DNA from: Eubacterium sp. MSJ-13
GTDB lineage: Bacteria > Bacillota > Clostridia > Lachnospirales > Lachnospiraceae
Direction: 5' to 3'
Assembly (NCBI RefSeq): GCF_018918235.1
Contig: NZ_JAHLQE010000106.1
Location: 1 to 64,000, forward strand
DNA: 64,000 bases
The translations under genes and the position numbers were made by a program. This document shows, piece after piece, positions 1-9,300 of the stretch (position 1 is the first letter of the stretch; every line of letters begins with the position of its first letter). A model generated the notes under the pieces. It made no database searches. It saw nothing but the letters and a program-made list of their open reading frames with translations, and was not told the origin of the DNA.

Positions 1-260
1 CTTTCCGTTTCCGAAAAGGTTCAACCACCAGACTATCCCTATCACATTCTAACCTGATTAATTGATTATATCATATTCTGTCGATAAATGGAAGATTGGC
101 ACAAAATAATACTAATAAATTTATCTCCGGATTTTATGATGCAGACTCCACCTAAGACATTAAACATTAAATATATATATAAATTCTCATTTACACAATG
201 CACTTACACCAAATTTAGTGTAAGTCCAAAGTAAAATAAGATACCCCATATCAGAACACC
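1..260. other. Left-edge intergenic stretch
   Basis: I see no supported gene here. The stretch is AT-rich and lies downstream of the XRE gene. It holds one perfect 8-bp inverted repeat, ACTTACAC at 202-209 and GTGTAAGT at 218-225 with an 8-base loop. No T-run follows on either strand, so a terminator is not well supported. A gene on the minus strand could begin in the first ~50 bases and run off the left edge, but too little is present to call it. Confidence 0.4.
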
Positions 261-533
261 TTACTTTCTCAACTTATCTACTAACTGTGAAACCAGTTCC
301 ACGGATTCATCATCAAGACCAGTAACATCCACATTCCTCTTATCAGTAATTCCTAAGAGATAATCTGTAGATACATGGAATATACGAGCCAATTTTATCA
401 ACGCTTCATATGAAGGATAACGACTGCCTGATTCATAGGAAGATACAGCACTTATGGCTAATCCTATTCTATCTGCTATTTGCTTTTGAGTTAATTTCTT
501 CTCAGTTCTGAGAGATCGTAATTTTTCTCCCAT
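261..533 (-). CDS. XRE-family helix-turn-helix regulator
   Basis: This is a small DNA-binding transcriptional regulator of about 90 residues. Residues ~4-58 form a Cro/C1-type helix-turn-helix: an LRTEKKLTQKQIADRIG segment, then AISAVSSYESGSRYPSYEAL as the recognition region, then the FHVSTDYLLG ending typical of the family. The tail of ~30 residues is acidic and helical, perhaps for dimerisation. I chose the ATG at 533 over a GTG 18 bases upstream because the domain normally starts with M-G-x-x-L-R and a GGTGA precedes it. A 5-3-5 palindrome lies about 30 bases upstream, so autoregulation is plausible (inference). Target genes are unknown. A stand-alone housekeeping or phage-derived regulator are both possible, and no phage genes are nearby. 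Confidence 0.85.
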   Translation of the reverse strand: MGEKLRSLRTEKKLTQKQIADRIGLAISAVSSYESGSRYPSYEALIKLARIFHVSTDYLLGITDKRNVDVTGLDDESVELVSQLVDKLRK

Positions 534-561
534 ATTCACCAACTGTATCACCTACTTTCAC

Positions 562-574
562 TGATAGTGTATCA
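562..574. promoter_or_regulatory. Candidate XRE operator (TGATA-gtg-TATCA)
   Basis: TGATAGTGTATCA is a perfect 5-3-5 palindrome located 29 bases upstream of the XRE start codon. On the minus strand it would overlap a possible -10 hexamer (TGATAC), with TTCACC 17 bases further upstream as a weak -35. A short symmetric dyad over its own promoter is the usual layout for autoregulating XRE repressors. The palindrome is seen directly; its role is inferred. Confidence 0.4.
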
Positions 575-647
575 ATTAGTATTTCCATATTGGTGAAATA
601 AATTTCTTAAATACAGAAAAATTTGTTAAAATAGTTGATAATAAGTG

Positions 648-962
648 CTATAATTTAAACATATAGAAAAAAGGTACACTAAAAAAGGGGAGATGATTGT
701 GAATAGCAATAATTCTGGAAGTGGAATTAAAGCAATTCTCCTTGCCATGCTGTCTTTTCCTCTCTATTGCATCTATTACAGTTACATCTTTTGCATTATA
801 ACTACTTCTATCATTTACAAATGTTCTAAAGAATACATAATATCCTTTTTCAATATGTTCTCCATCCAATTTAGATTTATGGATGAAATATGAATTACCA
901 TCTTCTCCACGGATAAATCCATATCCTTTATTATTAAAATATCTTGTTACTGTTCCAAACAT
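648..962 (-). CDS. Cold-shock-domain (CSD) protein with C-terminal tail
   Basis: This is a predicted single-stranded nucleic-acid-binding protein of 104 residues. Residues 1-65 make a cold-shock domain: the F-G-T-V start, an RNP1-like KGYGFI and an RNP2-like YFIHKS, followed by AKDVTVI. The domain is typical, but the protein continues ~38 residues beyond the usual ~67-residue CspA length. That tail contains a basic ERKRQHGKEN patch and then a hydrophobic end. The ATG at 962 has a strong AGGAGG seven bases upstream; the TTG just before it does not. The gene lies upstream of the XRE regulator in the same direction, 114 bases away, but a shared transcript is not clear. Function as an RNA chaperone is family knowledge, not shown here. 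Confidence 0.75.
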   Translation of the reverse strand: MFGTVTRYFNNKGYGFIRGEDGNSYFIHKSKLDGEHIEKGYYVFFRTFVNDRSSYNAKDVTVIDAIERKRQHGKENCFNSTSRIIAIHNHLPFFSVPFFYMFKL

Positions 963-965
963 CAA

Positions 966-1410
966 AAATCCTCCTATTCGTTAAAATTCTTCAAATGAAA
1001 CCATGATTTCAAATACTGTGCTATATAGTGGCTTAAATTCACTTATACAGCTTAAATCCAGCTTGTATTACCCTTTATGTCTATTTCTTTATCTTTGAAA
1101 TTAAGACACTAAAATAAGCCCATATACTCATATTTTTACAAGTATATAGGCTTATGCAGATGTCCTAATATTAAACTTTTAATACTTTTTAATTTGTACT
1201 GGTGTTTTTACCACTGCATTCTTTTACCCACCAAATTAACACATTTTTTACCACCAATTATTTTTGGCATACCACCAATTCAAACCCAAAATTACACCAA
1301 AATATATCAATTTATAACAAAATATATCGACTTATTCAAATTTTCTGTATTTTTTACAAATGCCCTAAAGACAAGCTCAAACCGCCCAAATCACCGTATT
1401 TCCGGCATTT
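966..1410. repeat. Intergenic region with spaced direct repeats and a long hairpin
   Basis: This 445-base gap has no supported gene. At 1209-1335 it holds short direct repeats: TACCACCAATT-like units starting near 1225, 1249 and 1270 (and a weaker one near 1209), and two CAAAATATATC units at 1298 and 1318. Spacings are about 16-24 bases, near two helical turns. At 1114-1153 there is a 14-bp stem with one mismatch (ATAAGCC-c-ATATACT pairing with AGTATAT-a-GGCTTAT). On the minus strand that stem is followed by a weak TTATTTT, so it may terminate metA transcripts. A 9-bp dyad (CACCGTATT/AATACGGTG, 1392-1430) straddles the metA stop codon. Confidence 0.5.
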
Positions 1411-2319
1411 CTAGTCCCACGAATACGGTGTATTCTGATAAACATAATAATTCAACCAATTACTAAACAAAGCATTCGCCGCTCCCCTCCAGCGAAGTTT
1501 AGGTCTCTGTTCAGGATCATCATCCGGATAATAGTTTTCAGGTACTTCTATATCAAGCCCCTTAGCTTTATCTCTCTTATATTCCGAATCAAGTGTCATT
1601 CTGTCATATTCAAGATGCCCTAGAACAAATATCTTCCTGCCGTCATGTGACACCAAAATAAGTTCTCCTGCTTCATCTGACTCAGCAAGCACTGTTAGTT
1701 CATCACATGCAGCTATCTCATCATGACTTACCCCTGTATGTCTTGAATGTGGTGCATAAAATACATCATCAAATCCTCTTAAAAGTGGTTCTTTTCTGTG
1801 ATGTACAATATGTTCATAGATTCCAAATTTCTTTTTTGGCAGCATATATTTGTGTATTCCATAATGATAATAAAGTCCCGCTTGTGCCCCCCAGCATATA
1901 TGAAGTGTTGATGTTACATTTGTGTTTGACCACTCCATTATCTTTGTGAGTTCATCCCAATATTGAACCTCTTCATATTCCATATGCTCAATAGGTGCTC
2001 CTGTTATTATAAGTCCATCAAATTTTTTATCTTTTACATCCTCAAATGTTTTATAAAACTCATTAAGATGACTTGCAGGTGTATTTGTTCCTATATATGT
2101 CGCTGTTGTCAGAAATGTTATCTCTACCTGAAGTGGTGTATTTGAAAGACTTCTAAGAAGCTGGACTTCTGTTTCCTCCTTTAGCGGCATTAAATTCAAA
2201 ACTGCGATATACAAAGGTCTTATATCCTGGGACACCGCTCTTGTTTCGTCCATCATAAATATATTTTCTTTTTCCATTATCTTCTTTGCTGGAAGATTAT
2301 TTTGAACTTTAATTGGCAT
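1411..2319 (-). CDS. metAA: Homoserine O-acetyltransferase (MetA/HTS family)
   Basis: This enzyme acylates homoserine, the first committed step of methionine synthesis, in the cytoplasm. The protein is 302 residues, the usual MetA length. It has the family's glutamine-amidotransferase-like fold, with the nucleophile Cys142 in the [10 protein letters not shown] segment. Position 111 is Glu ([12 protein letters not shown]). In this family Glu111 has been linked to acetyl-CoA use and Gly111 to succinyl-CoA use, so the acetyl-type activity is the better guess despite frequent 'succinyltransferase' labels. An AAAGGGG precedes the start. The gene is separated from ligA upstream by a structured repeat, so it probably has its own promoter. 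I see no SAM riboswitch or T-box in the ~100 bases upstream. Confidence 0.9.
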   Translation of the reverse strand: MPIKVQNNLPAKKIMEKENIFMMDETRAVSQDIRPLYIAVLNLMPLKEETEVQLLRSLSNTPLQVEITFLTTATYIGTNTPASHLNEFYKTFEDVKDKKFDGLIITGAPIEHMEYEEVQYWDELTKIMEWSNTNVTSTLHICWGAQAGLYYHYGIHKYMLPKKKFGIYEHIVHHRKEPLLRGFDDVFYAPHSRHTGVSHDEIAACDELTVLAESDEAGELILVSHDGRKIFVLGHLEYDRMTLDSEYKRDKAKGLDIEVPENYYPDDDPEQRPKLRWRGAANALFSNWLNYYVYQNTPYSWD

Positions 2320-2420
2320 ATTTAACGCCCCTTTCTATTATCTATTGTAGTCTTTTTACTTTGTATAAAATATTTTTAAATTACTTATTTACCGTTCATC
2401 CAAAATCCAAAAACAATAAA

Positions 2421-2587
2421 GTCAAGCGGATATTCGCAATCCGCTCTGCTACTTGCTCATAACACTATTAGCTGCTATCGCAGCATATCAGAAGTGGCTT
2501 GTGCCCCTCCTGATACAAGCAAGTCCCACACACACCACTTATTTGCTCTACACAATAGAAGTGAGGGACTTCCTTGATAGCGTTAAG
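2421..2587 (+). repeat. Structured intergenic repeat, copy 1 (long form)
   Basis: This is the longest copy of a dispersed repeat found six times in the window. It begins GTCAAG, then a perfect hairpin (AGCGGAT at 2425-2431, ATCCGCT at 2439-2445). Further pairs follow: AACACTAT near 2461 with ATAGCGTT near 2577, GCTGC/GCAGC, TATCAG/CTGATA, and a nested AAGTCCC...CACTT / AAGTG...GGGACTT hairpin. It ends CCTTGATAGCGTTAAG. It fills most of the 301-base gap between ligA and metA and starts 34 bases after the ligA stop. No coding sequence is seen. The remaining ~100 bases of the gap are the AT-rich metA leader. Confidence 0.8.
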
Positions 2588-2620
2588 TCTATACATTTAT
2601 CTCGCAAGCTTTATTATTCA

Positions 2621-4576
2621 TCACATTTTTATCGAAAACATCTCAATAAATTCATCTTCTGTTATTATGTGTACTCCAAGCTCTTTTGCTTTTTTATTTT
2701 TGGATGAATTACTTGTGCTGTCATTATTTATAAGGTATTTTGTCTTTGATGTGACACTTCCGGTGACTTTGCCACCTCTGCTCTCTATCAGTTCTTTTAC
2801 TTCACTCCTGTTTGAAAAGTGATTAACTGAACCTGTTATAACAAAGTTCATGCCATCCATATCATTTTGAGTATCATTTTCTTCATCTTCAAGTGTGATA
2901 ATATCGAGCAGATCGTCAACTATATGATTATTGTTTTCTTTTTCAAAATACTTTACAAATGAATCTGCTATTATCTCTCCGACACCATCAATCTCAACCA
3001 GTTCATCCCTTGAAGCATGTCTTATCTTTTCAAGATCATTTGAAAATGCCTTACATACCATTTTTGCATTTGAAAGACCTATATTGGCAATGCCCAGACT
3101 GTATATAAATCTGGCTGTCGTTGTCGTTTTCGCTGTTTCGGCAGCTTTTACAAGTTTTTCATATGATTTTTTTCCAAAACCATCCATTGATATGATTTCA
3201 TCCTTATATCTGTCAAGTTTAAAAAGGTCGGCAAGTTCATGTAAAAATCCCTTTGATATGAATTTTTCAATCGTTGTCTCCGACATTCCATCAATATTCA
3301 TCGCATCGCGGCTTACAAAAAGTGATATTGATTTTATCTTTTTGGCTAGACATTCAGGATTTTCACAGAATAAAACTTCAACATCATTTTCTCTATGAAT
3401 GGATGTCTTTTCTCCACAGACAGGACATTTGTCAGGTATTTCAAGTGAATCGCTCTCTGTGAGGTTTTTGGCTATCTGAGGTATTATCATATTTGCTTTA
3501 TACACCTCGATAGTGTCACCGATCCCAAGTTTTAACTCCCTTACGATGCTTATATTGTGTACACTCGCCCTGCTCACTGTCGTTCCCTCAAGCTCTACCG
3601 GTTCAAATATCGCAACCGGATTTATAAGTCCTGTTCTTGATGCGCTCCATTCCACTTCAATAAGCTTTGTTTTTGCTGTTTCGTCTGCCCACTTAAATGC
3701 AATTGCATTTCTCGGGAACTTCGCCGTCGAGCCAAGTGAATCACCATAATCTATATCGTCATACAATAGAACAAGTCCATCTGACGGAAAGTCGTTTGTC
3801 TTAACTTTTTCCGAAAACCACTCAACTGTCTCATGTATATTTTCTGATGTTACAACCTTATATTCAACTGTCTGAAATCCCTGTTCCCTCATAAATTCCA
3901 TTTTATTTCTCTGGGAATTTTTAAAGTCAACTCCCTCTGCCTCAACAAGCGTGAATGCATAAAGTTCTACATTTCTTTTTGCTGTTATCTCATTGTTAAG
4001 CTGTCTTACTGAACCGCTGCACAGATTTCTGGGATTTTTATACTGTTCTTCCTCCGACAGTGATTCATTTATCTTCTTAAATTCAGAATATGTTATTATG
4101 GCTTCACCTCTGAGTACCATATGACCTTTAAATGGTATATTAACAGGGAGATTTTTAAATACTTTTGCATTGTTTGTTATTACCTCACCCACCACACCAT
4201 TTCCTCTTGTGACTGCATTTAAAAGTTTTCCTTTTTCATATGTGAGCACAACTGTAAGACCATCCATCTTCCATGACAAAATACCTTCTTTATCGCCAAG
4301 CCAGTCTGCAAGTTCATCAACCTGCTTTGTCTTGTCAAGAGAAAGCATCGGTGACGGATGTGTCTGTTTTGGAAGTTCACTTAAAACTTCATAACCTACT
4401 TTCTGTGTCGGACTTCCTGCAATTACAAGACCACTTTGTTTTTCAAGGGCTGAAAGTTCATCATACAACCTGTCATATTCAAAGTTGCTCATTATCTCAT
4501 CCTTGCCCTGATAATAAACTGCTGCTGCCTTATTCAATATGTCAATAAGTTCTTTCATTCTATCTGTTTCTGCCAT
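2621..4576 (-). CDS. ligA: NAD-dependent DNA ligase
   Basis: This enzyme seals nicks in DNA using NAD+, as needed for joining Okazaki fragments and for repair. The protein is about 651 residues. It starts with the NAD-binding Ia helices (YDRLYDEL), then HPSPMLSLDKT, and the adenylated lysine motif K-M-D-G near residue 103. An OB fold (NPVAIFEPVELEGTTVSRASVHN is its hallmark region) follows, then a Cys4 zinc finger (CPVCG...CENPEC), helix-hairpin-helix repeats, and a C-terminal BRCT domain from ~575. The start at 4576 is set by GGAGG five bases upstream; an ATG 12 bases earlier is part of that site. The lysine context (LSWKMDG) differs from the usual EPKIDG, so this may be a diverged or second LigA. 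It lies 32 bases downstream of the rluF-like gene and is probably co-transcribed with it. Confidence 0.92.
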   Translation of the reverse strand: MAETDRMKELIDILNKAAAVYYQGKDEIMSNFEYDRLYDELSALEKQSGLVIAGSPTQKVGYEVLSELPKQTHPSPMLSLDKTKQVDELADWLGDKEGILSWKMDGLTVVLTYEKGKLLNAVTRGNGVVGEVITNNAKVFKNLPVNIPFKGHMVLRGEAIITYSEFKKINESLSEEEQYKNPRNLCSGSVRQLNNEITAKRNVELYAFTLVEAEGVDFKNSQRNKMEFMREQGFQTVEYKVVTSENIHETVEWFSEKVKTNDFPSDGLVLLYDDIDYGDSLGSTAKFPRNAIAFKWADETAKTKLIEVEWSASRTGLINPVAIFEPVELEGTTVSRASVHNISIVRELKLGIGDTIEVYKANMIIPQIAKNLTESDSLEIPDKCPVCGEKTSIHRENDVEVLFCENPECLAKKIKSISLFVSRDAMNIDGMSETTIEKFISKGFLHELADLFKLDRYKDEIISMDGFGKKSYEKLVKAAETAKTTTTARFIYSLGIANIGLSNAKMVCKAFSNDLEKIRHASRDELVEIDGVGEIIADSFVKYFEKENNNHIVDDLLDIITLEDEENDTQNDMDGMNFVITGSVNHFSNRSEVKELIESRGGKVTGSVTSKTKYLINNDSTSNSSKNKKAKELGVHIITEDEFIEMFSIKM

Positions 4577-4608
4577 TATCTCCTCCATACATAAAACACA
4601 CCAATATT

Positions 4609-5322
4609 TTAAAGCATCTTTTTAAGTTCTGATACCTCGCGCAGTGTGAGCCTGCGGTACCTTCCCTTTTTTAGTCCGTCAAGAGTTATGTTCATTATCC
4701 GGTCTCTCCTAAGATGTACAACTCTGTACCCAAAATATTCACACATTCGCCTTATCTGTCTGTTTAAGCCCTGCGTAAGTATGATATGAAAACTGTAATC
4801 ATCTTCTTTCCATACTTTACATGGTTTAGTAACTGTATCAAGTATCGGTACTCCATCGCCCATCTTCTTTAAAAATTCATCAGTAACCTTATGGTCGACC
4901 TTGACAAAATATTCTTTTTCATGTTCATATCTGCTGCGCAGGATCTTTTCCATAACATCTCCCTGATTTGTCATAAGTAAAAGTCCCTCCGATGCCTGGT
5001 CAAGCCTTCCTACAGGATATATCCTTTTATCATAATTTATATATTCAACAACATTTTTTATCTTTTCACCGTTTTCTTCCGATGCAGTAGTACACACAAT
5101 TCCTTTAGGCTTATAAAAAGCAAGAAAAATCTCCTCTTCCTCTTTTTTTATGCTTTTTCCATTCAGAGTAACTTTCTGCCCATCACATACCTTTGCACCC
5201 GACACAGCAGTAATGCCATCAATACAGACACTGCCTGCCTCTACCAGCTTGTCCGCCTCACGCCTTGAGCATACCCCTGCTTCACTCAGATATTTATTTA
5301 TTCTCACTCCGTTTTCATTCAT
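4609..5322 (-). CDS. rluF: RluF-like 23S rRNA pseudouridine synthase
   Basis: This enzyme isomerises a uridine to pseudouridine in ribosomal RNA. It belongs to the RsuA/RluB/E/F family. Residues ~7-50 form an S4 RNA-binding domain (RINKYLSEAGVCSRREADK). The catalytic Asp108 is in the PVGRLDQASEGL motif. The C-terminal GLNRQIRRM followed by a tract ending DRIMNITLDGL resembles RluF, which modifies U2604, more than RluB. The assignment within the family is therefore likely but not certain. Length, 237 residues, is normal. A clear GGAGG precedes the ATG. It probably heads a two-gene unit with ligA. Confidence 0.88.
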   Translation of the reverse strand: MNENGVRINKYLSEAGVCSRREADKLVEAGSVCIDGITAVSGAKVCDGQKVTLNGKSIKKEEEEIFLAFYKPKGIVCTTASEENGEKIKNVVEYINYDKRIYPVGRLDQASEGLLLMTNQGDVMEKILRSRYEHEKEYFVKVDHKVTDEFLKKMGDGVPILDTVTKPCKVWKEDDYSFHIILTQGLNRQIRRMCEYFGYRVVHLRRDRIMNITLDGLKKGRYRRLTLREVSELKKML

Positions 5323-5407
5323 AATGATCCTCCATGCCTTTACACATGATAATATCCCCCTGTATTACGGTAACAAAAACTACTGCAACAAGATACAGAT
5401 ATTACAT

Positions 5408-6046
5408 TTATTCGCCATTTTTTAATCCGTCAAAAAGTGTTCTCACTTCTTCATCCGTACTTATAAGTTCAGCCATTCTTTTCTGAACTGAATCCTTCAA
5501 TGCAGTTATCTCACTGCTTTTATCAATCATCTCAATCTGTTTCTGAATATTACTGTCAATTTTTCCAAAATAAATCTTATATTTTCCATCTTTTTCTTTA
5601 ATAACATAATACGCTGATAATGAAGGCAGCATCTGTTCAACTCCAAATGCCTTTATATCATAATATGCATACACCCTGTATGTATCCTTTTTAGAGCACT
5701 TTTTTATAGTACATTTTATATTGTTATACGATTCAATATACTGATTCTGCACCAAAAGCTTATTCTCATCGATATATTTTGTATCGCTTACATAAGTTCC
5801 CATTGCTGAAATATCATCTACAAGCTTCGCATTTAGATATCCGCTTATAAGTTCATCGATCTGCTCATTTAATTCCTCAGTCTGCATATCGTTCTTCTGC
5901 ACTTTTTTTATGTGACTTTTAGCAGTCTGTGACTTTTCAACCTTGAATTTTGTTTCTGTACTAAATGAGAGAGTATATATTACTCCACTGCCGATCAAAA
6001 GCACTCCTATGATAAAAAAGGCAACTATTTTTTTATATTTAAACAT
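5408..6046 (-). CDS. Membrane-anchored protein of unknown function
   Basis: I do not recognise this 212-residue protein as a named family. Residues ~7-28 form a single hydrophobic membrane segment after a short basic start (MFKYKK), so the rest is probably outside the cell. The middle part (residues ~60-165) has the length and pattern of an NTF2-like fold: two helices, then strands such as NIKCTIKKC, YRVYAYYDIKAF, SAYYVIKEKDGKYKIYFG. That is a structural guess. A charged helical tail follows. AAAGG precedes the ATG. It is transcribed toward rluF-ligA with an 85-base gap. Confidence 0.7.
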   Translation of the reverse strand: MFKYKKIVAFFIIGVLLIGSGVIYTLSFSTETKFKVEKSQTAKSHIKKVQKNDMQTEELNEQIDELISGYLNAKLVDDISAMGTYVSDTKYIDENKLLVQNQYIESYNNIKCTIKKCSKKDTYRVYAYYDIKAFGVEQMLPSLSAYYVIKEKDGKYKIYFGKIDSNIQKQIEMIDKSSEITALKDSVQKRMAELISTDEEVRTLFDGLKNGE

Positions 6047-6110
6047 ATAGATTAACCTTTCTTCCTTATAAACAACTTATATCCCATAAAGTATAAGTTT
6101 AACACAACAA

Positions 6111-6161
6111 AAAGTTATTGTAAAGTTGACAAAATCACTCTAAAATCTTTACAATAACTTT
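6111..6161. promoter_or_regulatory. Perfect 15-bp inverted repeat around a TTGACA
   Basis: AAAGTTATTGTAAAG (6111-6125) and CTTTACAATAACTTT (6147-6161) are exact reverse complements separated by 21 bases. On the plus strand, TTGACA at 6126-6131 and TACAAT at 6150-6155 (18-base spacing) could be a promoter reading toward tRNA-Arg. The dyad lies in the divergent region between the tRNA and the membrane protein gene, so it could act on either. Its role is not known. Confidence 0.5.
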
Positions 6162-6251
6162 ATGATATGTTAAAATAATAAATTGTATGTAGCCATACAT
6201 ATTTTTATGTCGCCAAACACATTATAGATGTGTATAGTGGCATTTTCATAC

Positions 6252-6324
6252 GCACTCGTAGCTCAGTGGATAGAGCAACAGCCTCCGGAGCTGTGTGTCG
6301 AGGGTTCGAATCTCTTCGAGTGCG
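6252..6324 (+). tRNA. tRNA-Arg, anticodon CCG
   Basis: This 73-base plus-strand tRNA reads the arginine codon CGG. The acceptor stem is GCACTCG (6252-6258) pairing with CGAGTGC (6317-6323), with G at 6324 as discriminator. The D arm is GCTC-AGTGGATA-GAGC. The anticodon stem ACAGC/GCTGT encloses the loop CTCCGGA, giving anticodon CCG at 6285-6287. The T arm has GAGGG-TTCGAAT-CTCTT with wobble pairs. CCA is not encoded. A run of six T's directly follows (6325-6330) and could end transcription 12 bases before the end of the convergent surface-protein gene. Confidence 0.96.
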
Positions 6325-6342
6325 TTTTTTACAGATATATTC

Positions 6343-9300
6343 CTATCTGTTTATGACTTTATATGTTTTATTTCCCTTATTTCTAAATAGTCTTCTGTAT
6401 ATTTTTATTTTTTTCCTGTTACATGTTATATAAAGTTTCCTGTTGGTTTCTTTCAGTATGTTTTTTCCCACTTTTCGTAAATTATTTGTCTTTACATTTA
6501 TCTTTTTAAGTTTTACGCAGTTTTTAAAGCAGTTCTTTCCTATTGAAGTCACATTTTTTCCTACTGTCACCTCATTAAGCTGTTTACAATTTTTAAATGC
6601 ATCTGATGCTATTGATGTAATTTTATATACCACCCCTTTATATTTTACATTATCTGGTATAACTGCCTTTTTAAGTTTCTTGCCATAAACTTTTTTAAGT
6701 GTAACCATCTTTTTTTTCTTATTGTAGCCACAATATTTAAATGTCTTTTTAGTTTTATTCTGACCACTGTTCTTATTGATGTCGTCATTTTCTTTGCCTG
6801 CCCCTTGCGGCTGATGCGGTTTTGATGTTATCATTTCAACTGGTGATTTTGTTGTTTCTGACGGTTCGCTGCTGACATCTGGTTTTGTGCTGCTAACAGG
6901 TTCTGTACTTGTGGTCGGCTTATCACCTTCTCCCGGTGTAGAAGTAGCCTGATTATTTTTTCCAGCAGGTATCCATTTTGCAAAAAACTTTTTATCTCCC
7001 GTATCAGTTTCCAATATCTTTGTAATCATTTTTCCTGTACATTTTTCATCCAAATACCATCCGGCAAAACTATATCCACTCTTTGTCACATTTTCTGGCA
7101 GTTTTATTCCTATTCCATATAAATATTCTGTTGCATTTTCTCCAACTGCTATACTTCCACCATCCATCACATAAGTAATTTTGTAACTTGCTGCTCCCCA
7201 TACAGCATAAAAAATCTTATCTCCTGTATCTGTGGATATAATCTTACTGATATCTGACCTGACTGAATTTTTATTTGTGCTCCATCCCAGGAATATATAA
7301 TTCTGTTTTGCAACATCCATTGGAAGATTTATGTTATCTCCAAACTTATATGACTTCACAATACTTGAATCATCTTTAAATTTTCCTCCATTTGTTTCAA
7401 ATTTCACACTGTATTCTGCAAGTTTATAATTTGCATTTAATCTTATATCACCATGTGAACCTTTTTTTATAATCACTTTTTTAGTTATCTTATCACTATT
7501 GTCCTCATTCCAGCCTGTAAATACATGTCCGTACTTACTAGGCTCTGTTATTTCAAAATCCTCCGTTTCACAATTATACTGTAATGGATTCGTATTTCCT
7601 GACTGTTCTCCTCCATTGAGATTTAAATGAATATTATATAATACCGGTTTCCATTGTGCATACAATGTTATTAGCTCATCCTGCGTACTTGAAACCTGAC
7701 TTATGTGCTGTCCTACTATATAATTCTCGCCTTTTCCATCATATCTGGTATTCCATCCATTAAATAAATAATATTCTTTTGTACCTGTGTTATCTGCTAC
7801 TACATAATCTGTATTAAATAAAACAGAAGCACTATCAGGTATCTTTCCTGTTCCTCCATTTAAATTATATTCTATTTTATAGCTATTTTCTTCCCACTGT
7901 GCATAAAGCTTTACAGTCTGTCCATTATTCTGTCCCAGATTTTTAAGCTTATCTCCGGTTTTATATATTCCAGACTGACCATTTTCAGATATACTCCAGC
8001 CTACAAAATGATATCCTTTTTTAACAAATTCACAGTCAGGTGCCGCAAACTCTTTATCATATTCTATATCTCTTAATATTTCCATCTGCCCTTCTGCATC
8101 ATTGGCATCAAATTCTATATTATACTTTTCAGTGCCCCATACAGCTTTAAGCGAGCCATCACCTATCATATCCCTATCTATATTTAATTCTTCTCCAAAA
8201 ACAAAACGGCCAAGACTGTTGTAATACTGTCTGTCTTCCAAATAATATCCCATAAAAGCATATCCCTGCTTCTTAGGACTATCCACTGACGGCATATTCA
8301 TATGCGGATAAACATATATTTTTTCTGTACCGTCCTCCCCACCATTTTTATCAAAATATATAACAAATGATATTCCTGTCTGCTCAAATTTTTTATTATT
8401 TTTTTCACAGAAGTCATGTGCTGATGATCTGCTCCAGCTTTTTACTACCGTATTACCATCAATAGTTTCTTCTTTGTCTGATATAATACAGTTAGGATTA
8501 TTGATAACAAGCTCTTTTAACTGTTTACATCCCATAAAAGCATTATCGTCAATTCTCTTTATTTCTACCCTTTCGTTACATTCAAATTTGTTTAACATCC
8601 CACAGTTAAAAAACGCTGAATCGCCTATCGTTATTTCCCTTTTAACATTTTTATCAGCATACAGTTGCACATATTCAAGATTGCTGCATCCCGCAAACGC
8701 AAACTTGTTTATTTCATTTACTTTGCTTCCGATTATCACAGCTTTTATTTCATTATTGCTCTTATAATCAATATTCTCCTTATCTTCGGGATCATCTCCA
8801 AATCCAACAAGCATAACCATCTCAAATTTATTTTCTTTTGCAAAATGATACTGCGCACTTCCGACATAACAACCAATCATCGTATGTTCATTTATTGATG
8901 TTTTATCTTCTAGTACAGTATCTTTTCCCTCAAATTTCATCTGTGCGATCTTTTTTGTTCCTGCAAATGCCCCTTTTCCAATTTTCTTTACTGAAGCCGG
9001 AATTATCAATGCATTCATCTGTTCTTTTGAAAAGTCTTTTTCATATTCCAGCGATACGCAGTCTTCAAATGCACTTTTTCCAATAGAAATTACATTTCCA
9101 AGCTGTATCTTTTTTAAGTTTCCACATTTTTTAAATGCATTATCTCCTATGACCGTTACATCAGCCGGCATCAAAAAACTTTCCATAGAAGTCTCTCCGC
9201 AAAAGAAATCATCATAAAGCACTGTTATATTATTAAATTCTCTGTGATTTTTCTTTGAATATGTCTGTGATGAAGAATCTGAAAATCCACTTATCTCTGT

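Noticed and set aside
1-50. N-terminus of a minus-strand gene running off the left edge
   Set aside because: Only about 15 codons are visible from a possible GTG, with a poor ribosome site and no recognisable motif.
1194-1466. A 90-codon plus-strand frame in the gap before metA
   Set aside because: It is low-complexity, runs into the metA 3' end on the other strand, lacks a ribosome site and covers the direct-repeat array.
6252-6324. tRNA-Arg as an integration site for a mobile island carrying the surface-protein genes
   Set aside because: I saw no second copy of the tRNA 3' end nearby and no integrase gene. The adjacent genes run convergently to the tRNA, with ordinary composition by eye.
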